Assembly: GCA_963580245.1 (NCBI GenBank)
Contig: CAUZJO010000138.1
Coordinates: 1 to 12,627 of the forward strand
Reading direction: 5' to 3'
DNA from: CAUZJO01 sp963580245
Lineage (GTDB): Bacteria; Sumerlaeota; Sumerlaeia; MVZB01
DNA: 12,627 bases
Below, one piece after another: positions 1-6,919 of this stretch. The stretch's first letter is position 1; the number at the start of each line of letters is the position of its first letter. A program made the translations under genes and the position numbers. Below the pieces are notes generated by a model. The model saw only the letters and a program-made list of their open reading frames with translations, had not been told where the DNA came from and did not search any database.

Positions 1-222
1 TCCTGGCTCAACCTGATCGAACGCTGGTTCCGCGACCTGACCGACAAGTGCATCCGGCGCGGAGCTTTCGCCGATGTGCCCGAACTGATTCAAACCATTA
101 CCGATTATATCGACGCTCATAACAAGGACCCCCGATCCATTACTTGGACCGCCAAGGCCGAGACGATTCTCGAAAAAGTCCGCCGCGCCCGCGCCACACT
201 GGATAATCTGCAACCAGCGTGA
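1..222 (+). CDS. IS630-family transposase, C-terminal end (partial)
   Basis: This is the last 73 codons of a DDE transposase. It is open in frame from base 1 and ends at TGA 220-222; the start lies outside the window. The opening residues SWLNLIERWF match the IS630/Tc1-mariner block around the third catalytic acidic residue, which is E7 in this fragment. The following stretch, with RRGAFADVPEL, DYIDAHNKDP and the ITWTAKAETIL block, is typical of the C-terminal end of IS630 transposases. The protein cuts and joins the ends of its own element. The upstream two catalytic residues cannot be checked. The gene ends 10 bases before a CTAG site, which fits the right end of the element lying immediately downstream. 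The family call is secure; whether the copy is intact cannot be known. Confidence 0.85.
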   Translation, partial: SWLNLIERWFRDLTDKCIRRGAFADVPELIQTITDYIDAHNKDPRSITWTAKAETILEKVRRARATLDNLQPA

Positions 223-232
223 GACACTACAC
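1..232 (+). mobile_element. Right end of an IS630-family insertion sequence
   Basis: The transposase stop at 222 is followed within 10 bases by CTAG (232-235). IS630-type elements insert at TA dinucleotides, and several members prefer CTAG, duplicating the TA. The - strand repeat-protein reading frame runs cleanly up to this point and then hits a TAG at 229-227, inside the proposed element. I therefore place the element boundary at 232 and the duplicated TA at 233-234. The terminal inverted repeat cannot be confirmed because the left end is not in the window. Confidence 0.6.
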
Positions 233-1231
233 TAGATTGATTGCTCCTCCCTGGCCGGTGCCAGTGGTTCCTCCTATGATATATCCGTCGGCGATCGTTT
301 CTTCAACGGTGCGTGGAACGGTCATTCCAGCGCGACGGCTGAGATCCATTTCCCAGGCGGTGCTTCCATCGGAAGCAAGGCGCAACAAAGACGCACTTGC
401 ATCGAACGCCCGGATCGCTCCTATAATTCCCGAATCTCTCGTTTGTTTTAGTCCACCGCTTATGACTGCGATATCCTCCGCATATTCTCTTCTCCATGTC
501 TCATTAAACATCGGATCAATCCTTATGCTTTCTTTTGTGTCATTACTGTAAAGAATGCGCCATCTTGATTCGGACTTCCCGTGCCCTCAGTCGCGCTCTC
601 GCCCTGATAAAACCTGTCATCCGTCAGCATTCCCGCGTCATTTGTTGTAAACAGATATAATGCGTTCGGCAGGTTGCCCATCGAGGTTGCGATAATACGA
701 AACGACCCGTCCGCGAGTTGGTGGACAAACATCCCCCGATCTTCACCCGGACCGCCGTAAGTCATTTCCCACTCCAAGATACCGTCGGCGTCCGTTTTGA
801 TGAGATAGGCATCGGGCGCGCCGCTGGTGTCGTCCGGCTTGGGAAATGATTTTGCATATCCCGTGATGATAAAGCCACCGTCGCTGGCCTCCATCACTGA
901 ATTTGCAACGTCCTCTTCAGCCCCCCCCAAACAACTTGTCCCAAACGATGTCTCCCACATTGTTGAATCTGATCAGGTGAATATTCTCATCGAGGTTGCG
1001 CGCCAGGGCGATGGTATGACCGTCCGTCGTCATTTTCGCGTCGTAAATCTCTTCATGGATGCCATACGTCCGCTCCCACACAACAACGGGCTCCTTGTCG
1101 ATTGCGTCCTGCGCGTGGGTGTTCACCTGGAGACCGAAAATGACCGCACACGTCATCCCAAGGATTACCGTTAAGACCGCGCTTCTCCCGATGGGGTAGG
1201 CCCTGAATTCTTGTGAGAGTGGATTTTTCAT
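227..1231 (-). pseudogene. Secreted beta-propeller-like repeat protein, frameshifted and cut by an IS
   Basis: Three - strand reading frames join into one protein. The start at 1231 (MKNPLSQEF) opens a signal peptide with a hydrophobic core (VLTVILGMTCAVIFGL) and a likely cleavage after THA. Then come about four repeats of the kind W-x-x-x-[TL]-[YF]-G-G ... D-G-G-[FY]-I-I-x-G ... Y-L-I-K-T-D-x-D-G-x-x-x-W, as in extracellular proteins with tandem blades of about 50 residues. The first frame runs into TGA at 919-917 just after a run of eight C (921-928); removing one C restores LFGGAEEDVANSV. A second shift near 529-538 needs one extra base in an A-rich stretch (- strand) to continue into SIRIDPMFNETW. 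The frame ends at TAG 229-227, inside the adjacent IS630 element, so the true 3' end is lost. The function is unknown, probably surface or secreted. Sequencing error at the homopolymers cannot be excluded, but the IS truncation is independent of that. Confidence 0.7.
921..928. repeat. Run of eight C at a frameshift point
   Basis: This homopolymer reads as eight G on the coding (-) strand. It is exactly where the repeat-protein gene leaves frame. With seven bases the reading frame continues from VWDKLFGG into AEEDVANSVMEASDGGF. It is a candidate slippage site, or a base-count error. Confidence 0.7.
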
Positions 1232-1726
1232 TTTGATCCGTCCCGGGCTGGTCTGGCCCTGAATCCCATCCAGGCTCCACCGCGGAGTTTGCGGGAAGCG
1301 AGCATTGAACTGGGCCTCAACCCCATTGTAGCCCACAACGTCCTCGGTAGGGAACGGCCATTGAGGCGATGAAAGCGCAACTGGATGAACGACGCCGACG
1401 CCGCTAAAACCTGCGGGGCCAATCCAAGCCATCGAAGAGAGGGAGATGCTGGACTGAGTCCTGAAGGACGGAAATCGGATCGGTCGGGGGGCCGCGTTCG
1501 CCGGACCAATAGCTTTGAGTATGCCGTACTGCTTGCCCAGGCGCATCACGCCCAAGCAGGAGCGGTGGCCCTGGAGCAGACGGGGCCAGCTCTCGAGGAT
1601 TACCTCGACCGCGCCGGCCCATGCACCGCAACCCCACCCCGCGCCCGCCCCGAGGGGGATCAATATCTACCTGCGCTTGCCCTAGCCCGCCGAATTATTC
1701 AATTCATAAGCGATACAGAGACGGGT
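1232..1726. other. Gene-free region left of ileS
   Basis: Open frames exist on both strands here, but none has a recognisable domain, a ribosome binding site or a convincing start. Their translations look like read-through of GC-rich noncoding DNA. The stretch 1232-1660 could be a decayed or dispersed repeat. It contains GTCCTGAAGGA at 1458-1468, which recurs at 8407-8417 in the other large gap. It may hold the promoter of the - strand repeat-protein gene near 1231, but I see no clear -10/-35 pair. Confidence 0.4.
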
Positions 1727-1732
1727 TATAGT
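1703..1732 (+). promoter_or_regulatory. Possible sigma-70-type promoter of ileS
   Basis: TATAGT at 1727-1732 is a good -10 box, one base from TATAAT. TTCATA at 1703-1708 is a modest -35 box with an 18-base spacer. The local DNA is clearly more A/T-rich than its surroundings. Transcription would start near 1739, about 45 bases before the chosen ileS start. The sigma specificity in this organism is unknown. Confidence 0.3.
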
Positions 1733-1784
1733 GTAGGATCATCGTCCCCATTCTGAGATGCGGGGATCGGGAAACATTTGCGGT

Positions 1785-4586
1785 ATGACCAGCGAGCAAA
1801 AGATCGACTACAAGGATACGCTGAACCTGCCCAAGGGCGCCTTCCCGATGAAGGCCAAGTTGCCCGAGCGCGAGCCCGAGCGCTTTGCTCAGTGGGAGGA
1901 GGAGGGCCTCCGCGAGCAAATCATGAAGAAACGCGAAGGGGCCCCCGTTTTTTGCCTCCACGACGGGCCGCCCTACGCCAACGGCCATATCCATATCGGT
2001 CACGCCCTGAACAAAGTCCTCAAGGACGTGATCGTCCGCTATAAGAACCTGTCGGGCTTTCGGGCCTATTTCCGGCCAGGGTTTGATTGCCACGGGTTGC
2101 CGATCGAGCAGAAGGTCCTTCAAGAGCTGGCCGACGAGGCGTCTTCGCTGCCCACGCTCAAGATCCGCCGCCAGTGCCGCCAATACGCCGACAAGTGGGT
2201 CAAGGTCCAAACGCGCGAATTCAAGCGCCTGGGGGTGATGGGCGACTGGGACAACGCCTACCTGACCATGTCGAACGAAACGGTCGTCGGGATTTTGGGA
2301 ACTTTGCGCGAGTTGGTGGTCCGGGGGTTGGTGCGCAAGGGGTTCCGGCCCAATTATTGGGACCCTGTCTTTCGCACCGTCCTGGCCGAGGCGGAGATCG
2401 AATACGAGACCCACACCTCCGACTCCGTCTACGTGAAGTTCCCGCTCAATGAGGCCGAGGCGGTCGAGCCGCTCAAGGGGCTGGCCGACGTCTCGATCGT
2501 GATCTGGACGACCACGCCCTGGACGCTTCCGGCCAATCTGGGGGTTTGTCTGCACCCCGGTTTTGAGTACGTCGTCCTGGAGGCCGGCGGCCGGCATTTC
2601 ATCGTTGCGCACGAGCTGGCCGAGGCGTTCAAGCAGGCCTGCGACCTGCCCGACACAACCCAAGTCGCCACGGTCGCGGCGAAGGACCTCGAGCGCAAGA
2701 CCTGCGCGCACCCGATCTTCAAGGACAAGCCCAGCCTGGTGATCCTGGGCGAGCACGTCACGCTGGAGCAAGGGACCGGCTGCGTACATACCGCGCCCGG
2801 CCATGGCCTGGATGACTTCAGTGTCGGCCAACTCTACGGGCTGCCGGTCTTTGTGCCGGTGGACGAAGCGGGTTGCTTCACCGACGAGTACCCGGAGATG
2901 GAAGGGGTCAATGTCTTCAAGGCGAACGCGCGGATCGTCGAGAAGCTGAAGGCCGATGGCCTGCTCTTGGCCCACGGTCGCATCGAGCACCAGTACCCCC
3001 ATTCCTGGCGCAGCCACAAACCGATCATCTTCCGCGCCACCGAGCAATGGTTCGTTGAGCTGGACGAGGGCGGCGTGCGCAAACGGGCCATCGAAGCCAT
3101 CGACAAGGTCCAGTGGATCCCGGAGTGGGGACGCGAGCGGATTCTGGGCATGGTCGAGCAAAGGCCGGATTGGTGCATCTCGCGCCAGCGCGCCTGGGGC
3201 GTGCCGATCCCTTCGATCCGCTCCAAGACCAGCGGCAAATCGATTTTGGACCCTCGCATCATCAATAAGTGCATGGTGCTGACCCGCCAGAAAGGAAATG
3301 ACGCCTGGTGGAGCGAGCCGTTGGAGTCCTTCTGGCCCGCGGGGTTCAGTTGCGAGGAGACCGGCGAGGACCGGCCCGACCAGTTCGAGAAGGAGACCGA
3401 CATCCTTGATGTCTGGTTTGACTCGGGGGCGACCTCGATCGCGGTTTGCGAACCGGACAAGAACTTAACCACCCCGGCCGACCTCTATCTGGAGGGGGGC
3501 GACCAGCACCGCGGCTGGTTCCAGTCCTCGCTGCTGTTGCGGGTGGCGGTGCGCGGGGAGGTGCCCTACCGCCAGGCGATGACCCACGGCTGGACGCTCG
3601 ACGGCCAGGGCCTGGCCATGAGTAAATCCAAGGGCAATGTCATCTCCCCCCAGGAAATCGTGGACAAGATGGGGGCCGACGGCCTGCGGCTGTGGGTCAT
3701 CAGCGAGGATTACCGCGCCGACGTGACGATCTCCCACGATATCCTCAAGCGCATCCAGGAGGCCTACCGCCGCATCCGCAACACCTTCAAGTTCCTGATT
3801 GGGAACCTCTATGACTTCGATGCGGAAAAAGATGGCGTTGCGGTGGGGGATCTGGAGGAGTTCGACCGCTGGATCTTGGGGCGGCTCAATGCGTTGATCC
3901 GAGACGTCCGCCGGTCCTATGACCTCTACGAGTTCCACCGCATCTACCATTATGTGTACAACTTCTGCACCGTGCAGCTTAGCGCCCTTTACCTGGACGT
4001 GATCAAGGACCGCCTGTATTGCTCGGCCCCCGATGACGAGACGCGCCGGGGTGCCCAGACGGTCTGTCACCATCTGGCCAACCATCTGACCCGCCTGATG
4101 GCGCCGATCCTGATTTTCACGGCCGACGAGGTGTGGCAGGCGGCCGACTTGGGTCCGGAACCCAATATCCACCTAACCGATTTTCCCGAGTCGCGGTCAG
4201 ATTGGGAAGCCGAGGACCTGAACGCCAAATGGGATGCCCTGTTGGAACTGCGCGGGGAAGTCAGCCGGGCCCTCGAAGACCTCAGACGCGCCAAGACGAT
4301 CGGTCAGAGCCTGGAGGCCGCGGTCCACATCCAGGCCAAGGATGCCGAGGACCACGAATTGTTAGGCAAAAATGTTGAGATTCTGAAAAACTTGTTTATT
4401 GTCTCTCGTATCGACATCGAGCAGGCAGATGCCGCCGGCTCGGGGTCGGAGCGGGCTATCCGAGTTGACCGCGCCCCGGGCGAGAAATGCCAGAGGTGCT
4501 GGATGTACGATCCCCAAGTTGGAGCAGACGCGGAGCACCCGGACCTCTGTCCCAGGTGCGCCGATGTCGTCCGAAGGGTCGCCTGA
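1785..4586 (+). CDS. ileS: Isoleucine--tRNA ligase
   Basis: This cytoplasmic class I synthetase charges tRNA-Ile and hydrolyses Val-tRNA-Ile in its editing domain. The 933-residue protein is the usual length for the bacterial type. It opens with DYKDTLNLPKGAFPMKA, the standard family start. The HIGH motif is at residues 70-73 (within GHIHIGHALNK). The CP1 editing domain carries TTTPWTLPAN and HTAPGHGLDDF. The substrate loop DQHRGWFQSSLL is present. The second ATP motif reads AMSKSKGN (611-618), so the first residue of KMSKS is Ala. The C-terminal zinc finger has Cys 902, 905, 922 and 925. An in-frame ATG at 1758 would add nine residues (MRGSGNICG) not expected in the family, so I prefer 1785, though its ribosome binding site is weak. 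The next gene starts three bases after the stop, so the two are co-transcribed and probably translationally coupled. Confidence 0.97.
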   Translation: MTSEQKIDYKDTLNLPKGAFPMKAKLPEREPERFAQWEEEGLREQIMKKREGAPVFCLHDGPPYANGHIHIGHALNKVLKDVIVRYKNLSGFRAYFRPGFDCHGLPIEQKVLQELADEASSLPTLKIRRQCRQYADKWVKVQTREFKRLGVMGDWDNAYLTMSNETVVGILGTLRELVVRGLVRKGFRPNYWDPVFRTVLAEAEIEYETHTSDSVYVKFPLNEAEAVEPLKGLADVSIVIWTTTPWTLPANLGVCLHPGFEYVVLEAGGRHFIVAHELAEAFKQACDLPDTTQVATVAAKDLERKTCAHPIFKDKPSLVILGEHVTLEQGTGCVHTAPGHGLDDFSVGQLYGLPVFVPVDEAGCFTDEYPEMEGVNVFKANARIVEKLKADGLLLAHGRIEHQYPHSWRSHKPIIFRATEQWFVELDEGGVRKRAIEAIDKVQWIPEWGRERILGMVEQRPDWCISRQRAWGVPIPSIRSKTSGKSILDPRIINKCMVLTRQKGNDAWWSEPLESFWPAGFSCEETGEDRPDQFEKETDILDVWFDSGATSIAVCEPDKNLTTPADLYLEGGDQHRGWFQSSLLLRVAVRGEVPYRQAMTHGWTLDGQGLAMSKSKGNVISPQEIVDKMGADGLRLWVISEDYRADVTISHDILKRIQEAYRRIRNTFKFLIGNLYDFDAEKDGVAVGDLEEFDRWILGRLNALIRDVRRSYDLYEFHRIYHYVYNFCTVQLSALYLDVIKDRLYCSAPDDETRRGAQTVCHHLANHLTRLMAPILIFTADEVWQAADLGPEPNIHLTDFPESRSDWEAEDLNAKWDALLELRGEVSRALEDLRRAKTIGQSLEAAVHIQAKDAEDHELLGKNVEILKNLFIVSRIDIEQADAAGSGSERAIRVDRAPGEKCQRCWMYDPQVGADAEHPDLCPRCADVVRRVA

Positions 4587-4589
4587 GAG

Positions 4590-5450
4590 ATGCCGGCGAG
4601 TAGAACATCAAAGAAATCGCCCACCCGCGCCAAGAAGAAGGGTGCCACAAGAAGGACCAAGTCCGGGGCCGCGAGAACCGGGGGTAAGAAGAAGGCGGCG
4701 GCCAAGTCGCCGTCGCGCGGGGCATCTTTGAAGCAGAAGGCCGGCGGAAAATCCGCCGCGACCGGTGGCGCGAAGAAAAGGGCGGCTGACACGAAGAAGA
4801 AGTCCGCTAAATCCGCGGCCAAGAAAGGCGCCGTCAAAAAGAAGGCCGCCGCTCCCGCCAAGGTTCGATCCACCAAACCGGCGGCGGCGAAGTCCGAAGC
4901 GGTGAAGAAGACGGCCAAATCCAAGATCGCGAGCCCCAAAGCTCCAGCTCCCAAGAAGAAGCCGGCGCGTAGCGTGATCCCGGAAATCGACCGTCCAACC
5001 GGGATGTATAACGGTGTGCAGCTCTGCGAACACGTCAAGCCTTTCCCCTCCAAGACGCCCTACTCCAAGAAAGAACTCGCCGAGCTGGAAAAGGTGCTCT
5101 TGGACGAACGGGCCAGCTTGAAAGCCGAACTGGACTCGATCCATCGGCTGAGCATGGAAGCGCTGGACCTGGCGAAGGGCCATCCGGGCCATTCGGTCCA
5201 CATGGCCGAGCACGCCACCGACTTGCAGACCGCCGAAACCAACTTGGGGTTGCGCACCATCGAGGAGGCGCGCCTGGAGGCGGTGGAGGCGGCACTGGAA
5301 CGGATTCAGAAGAACGTCAACCACTACGGCTTGTGCCTGGCGTGTGGCAGCAAGATCGGTATCCAGCGCCTCAAGGCTCGACCCCATGCCCACTTGTGCA
5401 TGGACTGCCGCCAGCGTTACGAACGGGTCCGGGCGCGTCGAGGGTTTTGA
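4590..5450 (+). CDS. DksA/TraR-type zinc-finger protein with a histone-like Lys/Ala-rich tail
   Basis: This 286-residue protein has two parts. Residues 1-127 are almost only Lys, Ala, Ser, Arg, Gly and Pro, like histone H1 tails or AlgP. Residues 130-286 form a DksA/TraR-type unit: a helical, probably coiled-coil stretch (about 158-245) holding HMAEHATDLQTAE, then a C4 zinc finger with C249, C252, C270 and C273 (C-x2-C-x17-C-x2-C) and the family signature GLCLACGSKIGIQRLKARP. DksA-family proteins bind RNA polymerase through the secondary channel and modulate transcription. The basic tail would be expected to bind DNA or RNA non-specifically; that is inference. The gene lies three bases after ileS and 72 before lspA, so it probably belongs to their operon. 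Lysine-rich tails on such proteins are, from memory, also seen in some PVC bacteria, so the fusion may not be new. The exact DksA subfamily is not certain. Confidence 0.88.
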   Translation: MPASRTSKKSPTRAKKKGATRRTKSGAARTGGKKKAAAKSPSRGASLKQKAGGKSAATGGAKKRAADTKKKSAKSAAKKGAVKKKAAAPAKVRSTKPAAAKSEAVKKTAKSKIASPKAPAPKKKPARSVIPEIDRPTGMYNGVQLCEHVKPFPSKTPYSKKELAELEKVLLDERASLKAELDSIHRLSMEALDLAKGHPGHSVHMAEHATDLQTAETNLGLRTIEEARLEAVEAALERIQKNVNHYGLCLACGSKIGIQRLKARPHAHLCMDCRQRYERVRARRGF

Positions 5451-5522
5451 GTGGACAACCCCGCTCGCGGGCGTTGATGCCAAATAGATCCGGTCACACC
5501 GATACCTCTATCCCCATTGCCC

Positions 5523-6122
5523 ATGTCAAAAGGCGAACCTCGCCCGAGCCCCCGTAAGCCCCGGCCTCTTATGAGCCGGTTGGGACGGCTGTTTGATCCC
5601 GAACTGGCCGTCAGTGCCGCAACCTTTTTCCTGATCGCCGGTGTTACGGTTGGCCTGGACCAGGCCTCCAAGTGGCTCGCGGTGGGCTTTCTCGAGGCGC
5701 GCGCGCCGTTGGTCCTGATCCCAGACTGTCTGCGGCTCGACTATGCCACCAACACCGGCGCGGCCTTCTCGATGTTGGCCGAGCACACCGGAATGCTCAC
5801 GCTGCTGTCGGCGGCCGTCTCGGCCATCATCGTAATCTGGGCGGTGCGCCTGGGGCCTGCCGAATGGGGGTGTCGGATCGCTTTGGGGTTGATCCTGGGC
5901 GGGGCGGTGGGCAACCTCATCGACCGCGCCGTGCTCGGCTACGTCATCGATTTCATCTCGGCCCATTGGCACTACAAGTACTTCTGGCCGACCTTTAATA
6001 TTGCCGATTCGGCCGTTTGCGTGGGCGTGGGGATGTTCATCATAACCAGTTTCCGGCGCCGAGATCCGGACTCCGCGTCTTCGGGGAAGGGGAAGGAGGT
6101 CGTGGGGAAACGGAAGCAATAG
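5523..6122 (+). CDS. lspA: Lipoprotein signal peptidase (signal peptidase II)
   Basis: This inner-membrane aspartyl protease removes signal peptides from diacylglyceryl-modified prolipoproteins after Lgt has acted. The 199-residue protein has four hydrophobic segments (roughly 28-48, 69-86, 92-110 and 160-177) and all family blocks: DQASKW (46-51), TNTGAAFSML (76-85), GGAVGNLIDR (126-135) and FNIADSA (158-164). The catalytic pair is D143 (in VIDF) and D162 (in IADS), 19 residues apart as in characterised LspA enzymes. The start is uncertain. ATG 5523 gives a basic N-terminal extension; TTG 5517 and ATG 5571 are in frame, and none has a strong ribosome binding site. The gene lies 72 bases after the DksA-like gene. 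A dksA-like/lspA neighbourhood is also known in chlamydiae. The basic C-terminal tail (about 178-199) is longer than in many homologues. Confidence 0.95.
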   Translation: MSKGEPRPSPRKPRPLMSRLGRLFDPELAVSAATFFLIAGVTVGLDQASKWLAVGFLEARAPLVLIPDCLRLDYATNTGAAFSMLAEHTGMLTLLSAAVSAIIVIWAVRLGPAEWGCRIALGLILGGAVGNLIDRAVLGYVIDFISAHWHYKYFWPTFNIADSAVCVGVGMFIITSFRRRDPDSASSGKGKEVVGKRKQ

Positions 6123-6177
6123 GTGATCGCTTGAAGGCCGTGCCGCATAGATCGAGGTTGCGCCAGCCCCCCCGTCG

Positions 6178-6885
6178 GTGGTGACATGGAGCGGTGAGAG
6201 GCATCTTGTTTTGGCCAGTGGTAGGGAACAAAGCTTGACCGCGCCCTGTCCAACTTCTCAGCCGGCGGCCGGGGAAGGGGGTGGCGCGGCGCACTCCGCC
6301 CCAGGCGAGCCGGCCCAGGTGACCCTGTGGGTCAAGGCGGCCCAGAAGGGGGACCAGAAGGCCATGGAGTCGCTCATCGAACACTTTCAAGATCGGGTGT
6401 GGCACCGGGCGCGCTATCGGTTGAAGGACCACGATGAGGCTTGGGATGTCGCCCAAGAGGTTTTTATCATCTGCCTGCGCAAGATCCGCCAATTCCGCGG
6501 CCGCTCCCAGTTCTGGACGTGGCTGGTGCGGATTGTCGATAATCAAGTAAAGAATAGGCAGAACTGGTGGCGCCGTCGCCGACGCGCGCAGACCTTCTCG
6601 CTTCATGAACTGTATCAGGGTCAGGATGAGCAGGAGGAGACGGCCTGGGACCCGCCCGACGGCGGCCCCTCGCCCCGTCAGCTCGCCGCGGCCCGCGAGG
6701 AGGTCGAGTCGCTGGAACGCGCGATGGGCCAACTGACCGAGGATCATCGAGAGGTTTTGATGCTGCGATTCGCCGACGGCCAGAGCTATGAGGAGATCGC
6801 GCAGACCCTGCTCGTCTCGATCGGCACGGTCAAGTCGCGGATCAATCGGGCGCGCCGTGATTTGCGGGCCAAGATGGATCGTTAG
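6178..6885 (+). CDS. ECF-type RNA polymerase sigma factor
   Basis: This is a group 4 (extracytoplasmic-function) sigma factor that would direct RNA polymerase to its own promoters. Sigma region 2 spans about residues 50-133, with the -10 recognition helix around DEAWDVAQEVFIICL and the following FRGRSQFWTWLVRIVDN block. Region 4 spans about 178-232, with LTEDHREVLMLRF and the helix-turn-helix SYEEIAQTLLVSIGTVKSR. No region 3 or extra domain is present. The true start is unclear. GTG 6178 or 6181 gives about 45 residues of unconserved leader. TTG 6235 has AGGGA seven to eight bases upstream and removes 19 of these. The gene follows lspA by 55 bases and precedes a membrane protein by 34, the classic sigma/anti-sigma arrangement. 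Such pairs are commonly autoregulated, but I see no clear promoter in the short gap. Confidence 0.9.
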   Translation: MVTWSGERHLVLASGREQSLTAPCPTSQPAAGEGGGAAHSAPGEPAQVTLWVKAAQKGDQKAMESLIEHFQDRVWHRARYRLKDHDEAWDVAQEVFIICLRKIRQFRGRSQFWTWLVRIVDNQVKNRQNWWRRRRRAQTFSLHELYQGQDEQEETAWDPPDGGPSPRQLAAAREEVESLERAMGQLTEDHREVLMLRFADGQSYEEIAQTLLVSIGTVKSRINRARRDLRAKMDR

Positions 6886-6919
6886 CTGTAGCGAATCATG
6901 CGAGCCGCCCCCCAGGTTG

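Noticed and set aside
1385..1756. 123-codon open frame on the + strand before ileS
   Set aside because: It has no ribosome binding site, no recognisable domain and no homology that I know. It overlaps other equally open frames and a plausible promoter.
1704..3161. 485-codon open frame on the - strand opposite ileS
   Set aside because: It is antisense to the highly conserved ileS and shows biased, repetitive composition with no domain. Long antisense frames are common in GC-rich genes.
5460..5471. CCCGC/GCGGG inverted repeat between the DksA-like gene and lspA as a terminator
   Set aside because: The loop is only two bases and no T-run follows. The genes are likely co-transcribed.
4608..5483. 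291-codon open frame on the - strand opposite the DksA-like gene
   Set aside because: It is a mirror of the lysine-rich coding sequence. The + strand frame has the real zinc-finger motif.
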